Origin: Pseudomonas schmalbachii
Lineage (GTDB): Bacteria > Pseudomonadota > Gammaproteobacteria > Pseudomonadales > Pseudomonadaceae
Assembly: GCF_017589465.1 (NCBI RefSeq)
Contig: NZ_JAELYA010000008.1
Coordinates: 186,001 to 250,000, forward strand
Length of the DNA: 64,000 nucleotides
Reading direction: 5' to 3'
A program made the position numbers and the translations under genes. The notes beneath the pieces were generated by a model. That model saw nothing but the letters and a program-made list of their open reading frames with translations. It searched no databases and was not told where the DNA came from. This document shows, one piece after another, positions 56,024 to 64,000 of this stretch. Positions within the stretch are counted from its first letter, which is position 1; every line of letters starts with the position of its first letter.

Positions 56024-56764
56024 ATGTCGAATTCTGCCCCCTTGTCCGAAGGCGAAAAGATCCTTGTGGTCGATGACGACGCACGCCTGCGTCGCCTGCT
56101 GGAGCGTTTCCTCGACGAGCAGGGCTACCGCGTGCGCGCGGTGGAGAACACCGAGCAGATGGACCGTCTGCTGGCCCGCGAACTGTTCCAGCTGGTGGTG
56201 CTCGATCTGATGATGCCCGGCGAGGACGGCCTGTCCGCCTGTCGCCGCCTGCGCGAGCAGGGCAACCAGATCCCGATCATCATGCTCACCGCCAAGGGCG
56301 ACGAGAGCAGCCGCATCCAGGGTCTGGAACTGGGCGCCGACGACTATCTGGCCAAGCCGTTCAACCCGCGCGAACTGCTGGCGCGGATCAAGGCCGTGCT
56401 GCGCCGCCAGGCGCCGCTGGTGCCGGGCGCGCCGGCCGGCGAGGATGAAGTGGTGACCTTCGGCGACTACGCACTGCACCTGGCGACCCGCGAGCTGAAG
56501 AAGGGCGAAGAGGTGCATATGCTCACCACCGGCGAATTCGCCGTGCTCAAGGCGCTGGTGCAGCACGCCCGCGAGCCGCTGACCCGCGACAAGCTGATGA
56601 ACCTGGCCCGCGGCCGCGAGTGGGACGCCCTGGAGCGCTCCATCGACGTGCAGATCTCGCGCCTGCGGCGGATGATCGAACCCGATCCGTCGAAGCCGCG
56701 CTATATCCAGACGGTGTGGGGCGTCGGCTATGTGTTCGTTCCGGATGGCGCCACCCGCAAGTAA
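56024..56764 (+). CDS. ompR: Response regulator OmpR (AmgR)
   Basis: The ATG at 56024 ([20 protein letters not shown]) gives 246 residues; a GTG two codons earlier is possible. The receiver has the DDD acidic cluster near 17-19, D61 in VLDLMMPG and Lys in YLAKPF. The C-terminal winged-helix domain covers residues ~145-240 ([27 protein letters not shown]). With its kinase it controls envelope stress; in P. aeruginosa the pair is called AmgR-AmgS and gives aminoglycoside tolerance. Confidence 0.94.
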   Translation: MSNSAPLSEGEKILVVDDDARLRRLLERFLDEQGYRVRAVENTEQMDRLLARELFQLVVLDLMMPGEDGLSACRRLREQGNQIPIIMLTAKGDESSRIQGLELGADDYLAKPFNPRELLARIKAVLRRQAPLVPGAPAGEDEVVTFGDYALHLATRELKKGEEVHMLTTGEFAVLKALVQHAREPLTRDKLMNLARGREWDALERSIDVQISRLRRMIEPDPSKPRYIQTVWGVGYVFVPDGATRK

Positions 56765-56774
56765 CCAATGTTCC

Positions 56775-56842
56775 TGTAGGAGCGAGTCCTACTCGCGAAG
56801 GCGCTGTGTCGTGACATTCGCGAGCAGAGCTCGCTCCTACAG
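56775..56842. repeat. Palindromic repeat between ompR and envZ
   Basis: TGTAGGAGCGAGTCCTACTC at 56775 is mirrored by GAGCTCGCTCCTACAG at 56827-56842, forming one long hairpin inside the operon. It ends 22 bases before the envZ start. It could make the kinase less abundant than the regulator by partial termination or RNA processing. Confidence 0.85.
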
Positions 56843-56863
56843 TCATCCCCCCGGATTCCGCGC

Positions 56864-58183
56864 TTGAAGACTCCACTCTGGTTCCCGCAAAGCTTCTTCG
56901 CCCGCACCCTCTGGCTGGTGCTGATCGTCGTGCTGTTCTCCAAGGCGCTGACGCTCGTGTACCTGCTGATGAACGAGGACATGGTGGTCGACCGCCAGTA
57001 CAGCCACGGCGCGGCGCTGACCATTCGTGCCTACTGGGCGGCCGAGGAAACCTCGCGGGCCAGGATTGCCAAGGCGGCGGGCCTGAAATGGGCGCCGCGG
57101 GAGGAGGGCCAGCCGGAAGAGCACCACTGGCCGTATACGGGAATCTTCCAGCGGCAGATGCGCATGGAATTGGGCCCGGACACCGAAACCCGCCTGCGCA
57201 TCCACCATCCGTCGATGCTCTGGGTGCACGCGCCGAACCTCGGCGAAGGCTGGATCGGCGTGCCGCTCTACCCGCACCCGCTGCGCGGCCAGCAGATCTG
57301 GAGCGTGCTCGGCTGGTTCCTCGGCATCGGCCTGCTGTCCACCGCGGCGGCGTGGATCTTCGTGCGCCTGCTCAGCCAGCCGCTCAAGCGCCTGGTGGTC
57401 GCCTCCCGCGAGTTCGGCAAGGGGCGCAGCGTGCGCCTGCGCCTGGGGCCGGAGACGCCCAGCGAGATGGCCGAGGTGTACCGCGCGTTCAACCAGATGG
57501 CCGAGGACGTCGAACAGGCCGGGCGCGAGCGCGAGCTGATGCTCGCCGGGGTGTCCCATGACCTGCGCACCCCGTTGACGCGCATGCGCCTGTCGCTGGA
57601 GCTGATGCCGGAAAGCGAGCGCGAAATGGTCGACGACATGGTCCGCGACATCGAGGACATGGATGCGATCCTCGACCAGTTCCTCGCCTTCATCCGCGAT
57701 GGCCGCGACGAGCCGGTCGAACTGGGCGACCTCACCGAACTGGTGCGCGAGGTGGCGGCGCCGTTCAACCAGGGCGATGACCGCGTGCATCTCAACCTGG
57801 AGCCGCTACCGCCGTTCCCGCTGCGCCGGGTGTCAATGAAGCGCCTGCTCGGCAACCTGATCGAGAACGCCCTCAACCACGGCGGCTCGCGGGTCGAGGT
57901 GGCCGCGCATGTGGCGGGCGACGGCGGCGCGCCCTACGTGGTGCTGAGCGTGCTCGACCGCGGCGCCGGCATCGACCCGCAGGAAATGGAAGCGATCTTC
58001 AACCCCTTCATCCGCGGCGACAAGGCGCGCGGCGGCAAGGGCACCGGCCTCGGCCTGGCCATCGTCAAGCGCATCGCCGCCCAGCACGGCGGCAGCGTCG
58101 AACTGCGTAATCGCGATGGTGGCGGGCTGGAAGCCCGGGTCTGCCTGCCGCTCGGCCTGATGCTGCCGCGCGGCGCGGCATGA
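56864..58183 (+). CDS. envZ: Sensor histidine kinase EnvZ (AmgS)
   Basis: A TTG start (MKTPLWFPQSFFARTLWLVL) gives 439 residues; it is the only start that leaves the whole first membrane segment (residues ~13-35) intact. A periplasmic domain (~40-145), a second membrane segment (QIWSVLGWFLGIGLLSTAAA), a HAMP domain and the dimerisation helix with H232 in GVSHDLRTPLTRMR follow. ATPase boxes are NLIENALNHGG, DRGAGIDPQEM and GGKGTGLGLAIVKR. It senses envelope stress. The TTG start and the upstream repeat hairpin both suggest lower expression than ompR. Confidence 0.93.
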   Translation: MKTPLWFPQSFFARTLWLVLIVVLFSKALTLVYLLMNEDMVVDRQYSHGAALTIRAYWAAEETSRARIAKAAGLKWAPREEGQPEEHHWPYTGIFQRQMRMELGPDTETRLRIHHPSMLWVHAPNLGEGWIGVPLYPHPLRGQQIWSVLGWFLGIGLLSTAAAWIFVRLLSQPLKRLVVASREFGKGRSVRLRLGPETPSEMAEVYRAFNQMAEDVEQAGRERELMLAGVSHDLRTPLTRMRLSLELMPESEREMVDDMVRDIEDMDAILDQFLAFIRDGRDEPVELGDLTELVREVAAPFNQGDDRVHLNLEPLPPFPLRRVSMKRLLGNLIENALNHGGSRVEVAAHVAGDGGAPYVVLSVLDRGAGIDPQEMEAIFNPFIRGDKARGGKGTGLGLAIVKRIAAQHGGSVELRNRDGGGLEARVCLPLGLMLPRGAA

Positions 58184-58185
58184 AC

Positions 58186-58318
58186 TGTAGGAGCGGGCCA
58201 TGCCCGCGAATCGCGCGCATGGCGCGCTCCTACACGTAGGTTGGTGCTGAGCCTGCGAAGCCCAACGGTGCCACGGCTCGGCAGATGTTGGGCTTCACTG
58301 CGTTCAGCGCCAACCTAC
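58186..58318. repeat. Two palindromic repeats between envZ and ldcA
   Basis: The unit TGTAGGAGCGGGCCATGCCC with its inverted partner spans 58186-58234. It is followed by an 83-bp GTAGGTTGG-type palindrome (58236-58318) with AAGCCCAAC and GTTGGGCTT inside. The second unit overlaps the last codons and the stop of the convergent carboxypeptidase gene. Confidence 0.9.
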
Positions 58319-59224
58319 GCGTTGTCCTTCCAGCACGGCGTTGCGTCCATAGGGCCACGCCCGATTGTGCGCGCCGTGGCCGCTGGGTAGCTGGTGGTAG
58401 AGCGGGATGCCCAGCGGCTCCAGGTACTCACTGAAGATTTCCTCCAGGCTGTGTGCCACTTCCTTGCGCGGGCAATCGGTGAAACCGCCGAGGCACACCG
58501 CGCCGAGCTTCCGGCTGTCGATGTTCTGCAGCAACTGCCAGAGGCTGCGCTCGATCCGGTAGTAGGGCTCGCCGACGTCTTCCAGCACCAGGATCGCTCC
58601 ATCCGGCACATAAAGCTCCGCAACGGTTCCCGCCGTAGAAGCCAGGGCGGTGAGATTGCCGCCGATCAGCGGGCCTTCGACGCGCCGCTTCGGCCCGCCC
58701 AGATGGCGCAGCGGCAGGCTGTGGCAGTCCCCGGCCAGCACATGGCTGACCGACGCCAGCGAGGCCAGGCGCTCCTGCTGTTCGCTCGGCGCGCGCAAGG
58801 GTTGCAGCCCCAGCGAGGTGGCGACGGAGCCGTGGATTGCCGGCAGGCCGTGGCGATGGAATGCGCTGAGCAGCACGGAAATATCCGAGAAACCGATCAG
58901 CGGCCGCGGCGAGGTTGACTGCAGGCGTTTCCAGTCCAGATGCGGGACCAGCTGGGCGCAGCCGTAGCCGCCGCGCAGGCACCAGACGGCGGCGATGTCC
59001 GGCAGCTCGAAGGCTTCATGGAAATCCTCCAGGCGCTGTTCGAGGGTGCCGGCCAGGTAGCGATGACGGGCGCCGGCGTGGCGGCCGAGGTGGTAGTCGA
59101 TGCCGAGCACTTCCAACTGGCAGAGGGTGGCTTCCAGCACTTCGTCGGCGATGGCGGAGGCGGGGGCGACCAGGGCGATGCGGCCGGGGATGGCGGACCA
59201 GGTGTGGGGGGATTTGGTGGGCAT
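58304..59224 (-). CDS. ldcA: LD-carboxypeptidase (peptidase family S66)
   Basis: The 306-residue protein has the S66 blocks GRIALVAPASAI, AVWCLRGGYGCAQL and GFSDISVLLSAF (Ser near residue 113, matching the catalytic Ser of LdcA), plus LVLEDVGEPYYRIERSL with the Glu and GHGAHN with the His. It removes the terminal D-Ala from murein tetrapeptides during cell-wall recycling in the cytoplasm. The last residues (QRVGWR) and the TGA stop are encoded by a palindromic repeat, so the native C terminus has been replaced or trimmed. Confidence 0.93.
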   Translation of the reverse strand: MPTKSPHTWSAIPGRIALVAPASAIADEVLEATLCQLEVLGIDYHLGRHAGARHRYLAGTLEQRLEDFHEAFELPDIAAVWCLRGGYGCAQLVPHLDWKRLQSTSPRPLIGFSDISVLLSAFHRHGLPAIHGSVATSLGLQPLRAPSEQQERLASLASVSHVLAGDCHSLPLRHLGGPKRRVEGPLIGGNLTALASTAGTVAELYVPDGAILVLEDVGEPYYRIERSLWQLLQNIDSRKLGAVCLGGFTDCPRKEVAHSLEEIFSEYLEPLGIPLYHQLPSGHGAHNRAWPYGRNAVLEGQRVGWR

Positions 59225-59266
59225 GGCGTGGGTTGGCTGCTTGTGGCTGCTGCTTTATGAGGCGTC

Positions 59267-59453
59267 GGCGTAGACATCCCTGTCGGCACATCGTGCCAGT
59301 AGGAAACCCCGGCCCGGCCGTCCCTGGCCGGGCGTTCGCTGGCGCAACGCGGTGCACTATGAAAAGGTAGGTGTAGACGTCCCTGTCGTTGCTCTGTGCA
59401 AGTAGGAGGCCCCGGCCAGGCCATCCATGGCCTGTCGTTCGGCGGGGCAACGC
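59267..59453. repeat. Two tandem 84-bp direct repeats between ldcA and rimK
   Basis: The copies at 59267-59350 and 59370-59453 are the same length and share GTAGAC-TCCCTGTCG, AGTAGGA, CCCCGGCC, GGCCTG/GGCCGG inverted arms and GGCAACGC/GGCGCAACGC ends. Each contains an internal GGCC...GGCC palindrome. They differ from the GTAGG palindromes elsewhere. They fill the 248-bp gap between the two minus-strand genes, and no gene is seen there. Confidence 0.8.
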
Positions 59454-59472
59454 ATGCGTTGCCTTTTCCGCC

Positions 59473-60378
59473 TCACCCCTTTCCCTTCGTCCGCGCCAGA
59501 TGCGGCCCGCCGTTCTTTTCCAGGTATTCGATGATCACCTGGGCGATGTCCTTGCCGGTGGTGGTTTCGATGCCTTCCAGGCCGGGCGAGGAGTTCACTT
59601 CCATCACCAGCGGACCGTGGTGCGAGCGCAGGATGTCCACCCCGGCGACGTTCAGGCCCATCACCCGGGCGGCGCGGATGGCGGTCATGCGTTCCTCGGG
59701 GGTGATCTTGATCAGGCTGGCGCTGCCGCCACGGTGCAGGTTGGAGCGGAACTCGCCGGCCTTGGCCTGGCGCTTCATCGCCGCGATCACCTTGTCGCCG
59801 ACCACGAAGCAGCGGATATCGGCGCCGCCGGCTTCCTTGATGTATTCCTGCACCATGATGTTGTGCTTCAGCCCCATGAAGGCTTCGAGCACCGATTCGG
59901 CGGCCTTCTCGGTCTCCGCGAGGACCACGCCGACGCCCTGGGTGCCTTCCAGCAGCTTGATCACCAGCGGCGCGCCGCCGACCATCTCGATCAGGTCCGG
60001 CACGTCGTCCGGCGAATGGGCGAAGCCGGTGATCGGCAGGCCGATGCCCTTGCGCGACAGCAGTTGCAGCGAGCGCAGCTTGTCCCGCGAGCGGGCGATG
60101 GCGACCGATTCGTTGAGCGGGAACACGCCCATCATCTCGAACTGGCGCAGCACCGCGCAGCCATAGAAGGTCACCGATGCGCCGATACGCGGGATCACCG
60201 CGTCGAAACCTTCCAGCGGCTGGCCGCGATAATGGATCTGCGGTTTGTGGCTGGTGATGTTCATGTAGGCGCGCAGGGTGTCGATCACCACCATCTCATG
60301 GCCGCGCGCACGGCCGGCCTCCACCAGTCGATGGGTGGAATACAGACGCGGATTGCGCGAAAGCACGGCGATTTTCAT
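59473..60378 (-). CDS. rimK: RimK-family ATP-grasp ligase (ribosomal S6 glutamate ligase)
   Basis: The 301-residue protein starts [23 protein letters not shown]-grasp features are [60 protein letters not shown] and the metal-binding [14 protein letters not shown]. RimK adds glutamate to the C terminus of ribosomal protein S6; in Pseudomonas it modulates translation and rhizosphere fitness. It overlaps rimB as ATGA on the minus strand. Confidence 0.94.
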   Translation of the reverse strand: MKIAVLSRNPRLYSTHRLVEAGRARGHEMVVIDTLRAYMNITSHKPQIHYRGQPLEGFDAVIPRIGASVTFYGCAVLRQFEMMGVFPLNESVAIARSRDKLRSLQLLSRKGIGLPITGFAHSPDDVPDLIEMVGGAPLVIKLLEGTQGVGVVLAETEKAAESVLEAFMGLKHNIMVQEYIKEAGGADIRCFVVGDKVIAAMKRQAKAGEFRSNLHRGGSASLIKITPEERMTAIRAARVMGLNVAGVDILRSHHGPLVMEVNSSPGLEGIETTTGKDIAQVIIEYLEKNGGPHLARTKGKG

Positions 60379-60893
60379 TGAGCACCTGAAGGGCTGGCGG
60401 GAACGATGATTAGGGGTTTTTCCTGCACGTAGGCGAGGCCCGGGTTGACCACCAGTTGCCCCTGCACCAGCGCCTTGGAACCGAGCAGGATGCGATAGCG
60501 CATGGTCTTGCGGCAGGCCAGGGTGAATTCCACCGGCCAGATCCGGTCGCCGAGCGCCAGGCTGGTGCGGATCACGTAGCGGGTCTGGCTCTGGCCGTTG
60601 GAGCTCTTGATGGTCTTCATGGTCACCAGCGGCGCCTCGCAGCGATGGCGGCGTTGCACGCGGGTGCCGAGGTGGGCGGTGAAACGCACCCAGGGGTGGC
60701 CGTCGCGCTGGAACGGCACGATTTCGCTGGCGTGCAGGCAGGAGGTACTGGCTCCGGTATCGATCTTCGCGCGAAGGCCGACCATGCCCAGTTCGGGAAG
60801 GGCGATCCACTCGCGCAGGCCGATCACGGAAAGGTGGTCGAAGGTCTTCAAGGTCGGTAATTCCGGAGGTTTGCCGCATTCTAGCAGGGCCAT
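60375..60893 (-). CDS. rimB: RimB-like retropepsin-type protease (DUF785, ATP-dependent zinc protease family)
   Basis: The start at 60893 ([20 protein letters not shown]) gives 172 residues. The motif [13 protein letters not shown] is the D-T-G-A signature of retropepsin-like aspartic proteases, and [11 protein letters not shown] is the matching second conserved strand. In Pseudomonas fluorescens RimB acts with RimA and RimK; here it lies directly before rimK with overlapping stop and start codons. The rimA gene is not visible next to it. Confidence 0.82.
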   Translation of the reverse strand: MALLECGKPPELPTLKTFDHLSVIGLREWIALPELGMVGLRAKIDTGASTSCLHASEIVPFQRDGHPWVRFTAHLGTRVQRRHRCEAPLVTMKTIKSSNGQSQTRYVIRTSLALGDRIWPVEFTLACRKTMRYRILLGSKALVQGQLVVNPGLAYVQEKPLIIVPASPSGAQ

Positions 60894-60966
60894 CGATGCC
60901 CGCCAGCGGGCTCCCGGGCGGCGCGTGGGAGTAAACTGGAACCTTCGTGAAACAGGACTTTTCAGC

Positions 60967-61359
60967 GTGAACGAAAAAGACGACGACAAGGTGCGCCTGG
61001 ACAAGTGGTTGTGGGCGGCGCGCTTCTACAAGACCCGCGCCCTGGCCAAGGAAGCGATCGAGGGCGGCAAGGTGCATTGCCGGGGCGAGCGCTGCAAGCC
61101 TGGCAAGGAGCCGAAGATAGGCGAGGAGTATGTGCTGCGTACCGGCTTCGACGAGCGCACGGTGGTGGTCAAGGCGCTGTCGGCGGTGCGCCGTGGAGCG
61201 CCGGAAGCGCAGTTGCTCTACGAGGAAACCGCCGAGAGCATCCGCCGCCGCGAGGAAGCCGCCGCCCTGCGCAAGGCCGGCGCGCTGGGCTTGCAGACCG
61301 ACGGCCGGCCGAGCAAGAAGCAGCGCCGGCAGCTGTTCAACTTCCGCGACCAGGGGTAG
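60967..61359 (+). CDS. hslR: Ribosome-associated heat-shock protein Hsp15
   Basis: A GTG start ([20 protein letters not shown]) gives 130 residues. The S4 RNA-binding domain is obvious: [28 protein letters not shown] (positions 9-36) and [18 protein letters not shown]. Hsp15 rescues stalled 50S subunits that carry nascent chains after heat shock. hslO, the chaperone gene, lies 1 kb away on the same strand. Confidence 0.94.
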   Translation: MNEKDDDKVRLDKWLWAARFYKTRALAKEAIEGGKVHCRGERCKPGKEPKIGEEYVLRTGFDERTVVVKALSAVRRGAPEAQLLYEETAESIRRREEAAALRKAGALGLQTDGRPSKKQRRQLFNFRDQG

Positions 61360-61367
61360 GGCATTCT

Positions 61368-61448
61368 GTAGGTTGGCGCTGAGCGCAGCGAAGCCCAACA
61401 TCTGCCGAGCCATGGCACCGTTGGGCTTCGTACTTCAGCCCAACCTAC
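61368..61448. repeat. Palindromic repeat (GTAGGTTGG type) between hslR and the PAP2 gene
   Basis: The 81-bp unit begins GTAGGTTGGCGCTGAGCGC and ends CAGCCCAACCTAC, with AAGCCCAAC and GTTGGGCTT inside. It overlaps the last codons and the stop of the convergent PAP2 gene. Confidence 0.9.
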
Positions 61449-62247
61449 GGGTCGAGATCACACTCAACCGGTTGAGCAGCGGAATCTTCGCCAGCAGCTC
61501 GAACAGCGGCCGGGTCAGGCGCACCAGCCGGTCGCTGCTCCAGGCGGCGAAGGGTGTGAAGCAGCTCCAGGCCAGGCTCAGCAGCGCCACCTGCATGCCG
61601 CCGATGTAGTCGTCCTGCCCCCAGTGGGCGCCGGTGACCAGGCGCGGCAGCATAAAGAGCAGTGCCAGGCCCCAGATCGCCAGCCATTGCAGTGCCGAGC
61701 GGGCGAACAGGCAGAGGAACAGCGCCCAGAGCAGCAGCACCGACGCGTGGTCGCCGGGAAAGCTGCGCGCCGACTCGTCCTTGATGGCGAACGGCGTGTC
61801 GTCCCAGGAGGGGAACAGCTGGCTGAGGTGCACGTCATCCGCGGCGTAGATCGAGATGCTGTCGTGCTGCCAGCCCAGATGGCTGCAGAGCGAGCTATAG
61901 AGGAAGCGGATTGCCAGCAGGAGCAGCAGACTGGCCAGGAAACCAAAAATCGCGGCGCGGGTCTGGACGGCCTTGAACACCCAGTCGCCGCGAATCAGCA
62001 GGGACAGCATGATCAGGCCGGTCAGCGCATCGAACGGCCGGGTGCTGGCCACCGCCCAGATGCCGCGCCACACCGAATGCTCCGCCAGAGGAGCATTGAG
62101 GCTGTGGTGCAGGCTGAAATCGAAGTGGTCCATCAGCGCCCGGCTGGGCTCCCAGAGCCAGAGCGCCAGCAGCACCAGCGCCAGCAGGTGACAGGCGACG
62201 AATGGCCGCCACGACCAAGTGGCTTGGAACGGTGAGGCTTTGCCCAT
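61435..62247 (-). CDS. PAP2-family membrane phosphatase
   Basis: The 270-residue protein has about six membrane segments. The PAP2 signature is split in the usual way: [14 protein letters not shown] (residues ~155-168, PSGDH-like with catalytic His) and [17 protein letters not shown] (~200-216, with conserved Arg, His and Asp). PAP2 enzymes dephosphorylate undecaprenyl pyrophosphate, phosphatidic acid or lipid A. The C terminus (STRRLG, then TGA) is encoded inside a palindromic repeat. It is divergent from hslO. Confidence 0.9.
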   Translation of the reverse strand: MGKASPFQATWSWRPFVACHLLALVLLALWLWEPSRALMDHFDFSLHHSLNAPLAEHSVWRGIWAVASTRPFDALTGLIMLSLLIRGDWVFKAVQTRAAIFGFLASLLLLLAIRFLYSSLCSHLGWQHDSISIYAADDVHLSQLFPSWDDTPFAIKDESARSFPGDHASVLLLWALFLCLFARSALQWLAIWGLALLFMLPRLVTGAHWGQDDYIGGMQVALLSLAWSCFTPFAAWSSDRLVRLTRPLFELLAKIPLLNRLSVISTRRLG

Positions 62248-62353
62248 AAAATCTGTCCTCTTCTCCTGCCCAGAATTCAGCCGGACGCCGCGAAGCGCGC
62301 TTTATAGGCCTTTGCCGCCGGCTTGTCATTCCCTTCCCAGCGTTGTGCCAAGC

Positions 62354-63247
62354 ATGTCCCAGATCGACCAGACCCAGCGATTCCTCTTCGACAACACCGA
62401 TGTCCGCGGTGAAATGGTGGAGCTCGACCGCAGCTACGCCGAGGTGCTGGCCAAGCACCCCTATCCGCAGCCGGTCGCGCAACTGCTCGGCGAGATGCTG
62501 GCGGCCGCCGCGCTGCTCTGCGGCACCCTGAAGTTCGATGGCCTGCTGATACTGCAGGCGCGCTCCAGCGGCGCCGTGCCGCTGCTGATGGTCGAGTGCT
62601 CCAGCGAGCGCGAGGTGCGCGGCCTGGCACGCTATGAAGAGGAACAGATCGACGCGGGCGTCGGCCTGCACGAACTGATGCCGGATGGCGTGCTGACCCT
62701 GACCGTCGATCCGCGCAACGGCAAGCGCTACCAGGGCATCGTGCCGCTCGAAGGCGCAACCCTGGCCGATTGCCTGTCCGCCTATTTCGCCACCTCCGAG
62801 CAGTTGCCCACCCGCTTCTGGCTCAACGCCGACACCCGTCGCGCCCGCGGCCTGCTGTTGCAGCAACTGCCGGCGGATCGCCTGAAGGACGCCGAGGCGC
62901 GCGCCGCCAGCTGGCAGCATGTGACCACCCTCGGCGACACCCTGACCGCCGAGGAACTGCTGGCGCTGGACAACCAGACCCTGCTGCACCGCCTCTATCA
63001 CGAGGACGACCTGCGCCTGTTCGAGCCGAATCCGCTGATGTTCCGCTGCAGCTGCTCGCGGGAGCGCTCGGCCAACGCGCTGGTCAGCCTCGGTCATGCG
63101 GATGCCGAGCGCCTGCTCGACGAGCAGGGCGGCGCGGTGATCGTCGACTGCCAGTTCTGCAACCAGCGCTACCGTTTCGACAGCAGCGACGTCACTCAAC
63201 TGTTCGCCGGCGGCGGCAGCCAGGCGCCGTCGCAGACGCGGCATTAA
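62354..63247 (+). CDS. hslO: Redox-regulated chaperone Hsp33
   Basis: The 297-residue protein starts [20 protein letters not shown], the standard Hsp33 start. The zinc-binding redox switch is CSCS near residue 235 and CQFC about 32 residues later; the substrate-binding core shows [15 protein letters not shown]. Oxidation releases zinc and activates the holdase. It is followed by pckA after 169 bp. Confidence 0.95.
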   Translation: MSQIDQTQRFLFDNTDVRGEMVELDRSYAEVLAKHPYPQPVAQLLGEMLAAAALLCGTLKFDGLLILQARSSGAVPLLMVECSSEREVRGLARYEEEQIDAGVGLHELMPDGVLTLTVDPRNGKRYQGIVPLEGATLADCLSAYFATSEQLPTRFWLNADTRRARGLLLQQLPADRLKDAEARAASWQHVTTLGDTLTAEELLALDNQTLLHRLYHEDDLRLFEPNPLMFRCSCSRERSANALVSLGHADAERLLDEQGGAVIVDCQFCNQRYRFDSSDVTQLFAGGGSQAPSQTRH

Positions 63248-63416
63248 CCGCCTCTATCGGGGCGATAGTCGAACAGTCGACGCCGTCACCGGATCAGAGG
63301 CTGCACGGGGACTGTGCTTTTCTGGCATAATCCCGCGACTTTTTTCCGCTGTAGTGGGAATCAGAAGTCACTACGCAATGTTTGGAGGACTCGGCCTCTG
63401 GCCGACGGGGACCCAC

Positions 63417-64000
63417 ATGACGCAAGCCAACAAAGCCGTGTACACCAATATCAGCGTTGCCCAACTGGTCGAAGAAGCCATCCGCCGCGGGGAAGGCGAA
63501 CTGGCCGACAACGGCTCGCTGGTCGTACGTACCGGCCACCGCACCGGCCGCTCGCCTGCCGACCGTTTCATCGTCGAAGAGGCGGGCAGCAAGGACAACA
63601 TCGCCTGGGGCGCGATCAACCGTCCGTTCCCGGCCGACAAGTTCGATGCCCTGTGGGATCGCGTCGAGGCCTTCAACAACGCCCAGGACCACTTCGTTTC
63701 CCACGTGCATGTAGGTTCCGCCGAGGAGCACTACCTGCCGGTCAAGATGACCACCGGCACCGCCTGGCAGAACCTGTTCGGCCGTCAGCTGTTCATCAAT
63801 CCCGAGCAGTACAACCAGGCCGGCCGCGACGAGTGGCAGGTCCTCAACGTCGCCAACTTCGAGTGCGTGCCCGAGCGTGACGGCACCAACTCCGATGGCT
63901 GCGTCATCCTCAACTTCGCCCAGAAGAAGGTGCTGATCGCCGGCATGCGCTACGCCGGTGAAATGAAGAAAGCCATGTTCTCCGTGCAGAACTACCTGCT
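63417..64000 (+). CDS. pckA: Phosphoenolpyruvate carboxykinase (ATP), 3' end outside window
   Basis: The first 194 codons are present, starting [40 protein letters not shown] carries the conserved Arg of the substrate pocket, and [20 protein letters not shown] leads into the region before the kinase-1 loop. It forms PEP from oxaloacetate in gluconeogenesis. The gene runs off the right edge. A GGAGGA sequence at 63383 lies 34 bases upstream of the ATG, too far to be its ribosome-binding site. Confidence 0.94.
   Translation, partial: MTQANKAVYTNISVAQLVEEAIRRGEGELADNGSLVVRTGHRTGRSPADRFIVEEAGSKDNIAWGAINRPFPADKFDALWDRVEAFNNAQDHFVSHVHVGSAEEHYLPVKMTTGTAWQNLFGRQLFINPEQYNQAGRDEWQVLNVANFECVPERDGTNSDGCVILNFAQKKVLIAGMRYAGEMKKAMFSVQNYL

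Overview
The window is about 66% GC apart from a few patches and carries a dense set of genes that belong to Pseudomonas: algZ-algR, hemC-hemD-hemX-hemY, algQ, algP with KPAA repeats, dsbH, argE/argA, gshA, tex, ompR/envZ (amgR/amgS), rimK, hslR, hslO and pckA. Gene content and the GTAGG-ended palindromic repeats fit the P. aeruginosa / P. citronellolis / P. nitroreducens side of the genus. The species is an inference; I could not run a database search.

Positions 1 to about 10,500 are an accessory island. It holds the end of a flavin monooxygenase, an ArsN1-type acetyltransferase, two orphan genes, an IS21-family element (istA-istB with 19-bp terminal repeats and a small passenger ORF), a very large tyrosine recombinase, and a compact integration module: an XRE repressor divergent from an excisionase-like gene, a phage-type integrase and a small companion gene. 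It ends at an intact tRNA-Arg(CCG), followed by a second tRNA-Arg copy that has lost its 3' half. This is the signature of an attachment site.

Positions 11,106 to 39,083 are mostly core genome: gabD/gabT, a degenerate receiver-HDOD protein, argH, the AlgZ/AlgR alginate and virulence regulators, haem synthesis, the Rsd/AlgQ anti-sigma factor and AlgP, an ABC-F ATPase, an MscS-like channel, TerC, an amino-acid exporter, a cytochrome c-FTR1 fusion, YaiI, an NfeD-SPFH pair, a GspE-type ATPase and a CYTH-CHAD protein.

Positions 39,263 to 48,325 are the most unusual part. Two tandem modules, both on the minus strand, each encode a ~980-residue exported multicopper oxidase followed by a membrane-anchored SCO1-cytochrome c fusion. 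Each module has its own leader, in which three short elements are kept at exactly the same spacing while the sequence between them has diverged. This looks like a duplicated copper oxidase and electron-transfer system under common control. The oxidases have features that recall MofA/McoA-type manganese oxidases, but the substrate is not proven here.

Positions 48,532 to 64,000 are core again: argE, argA, gshA, a hotdog thioesterase, tex, ompR-envZ, ldcA, rimB-rimK, hslR, a PAP2 phosphatase, hslO and the first third of pckA. Several families of palindromic repeats sit between genes throughout, and in several places a repeat supplies the stop codon of the adjacent gene.
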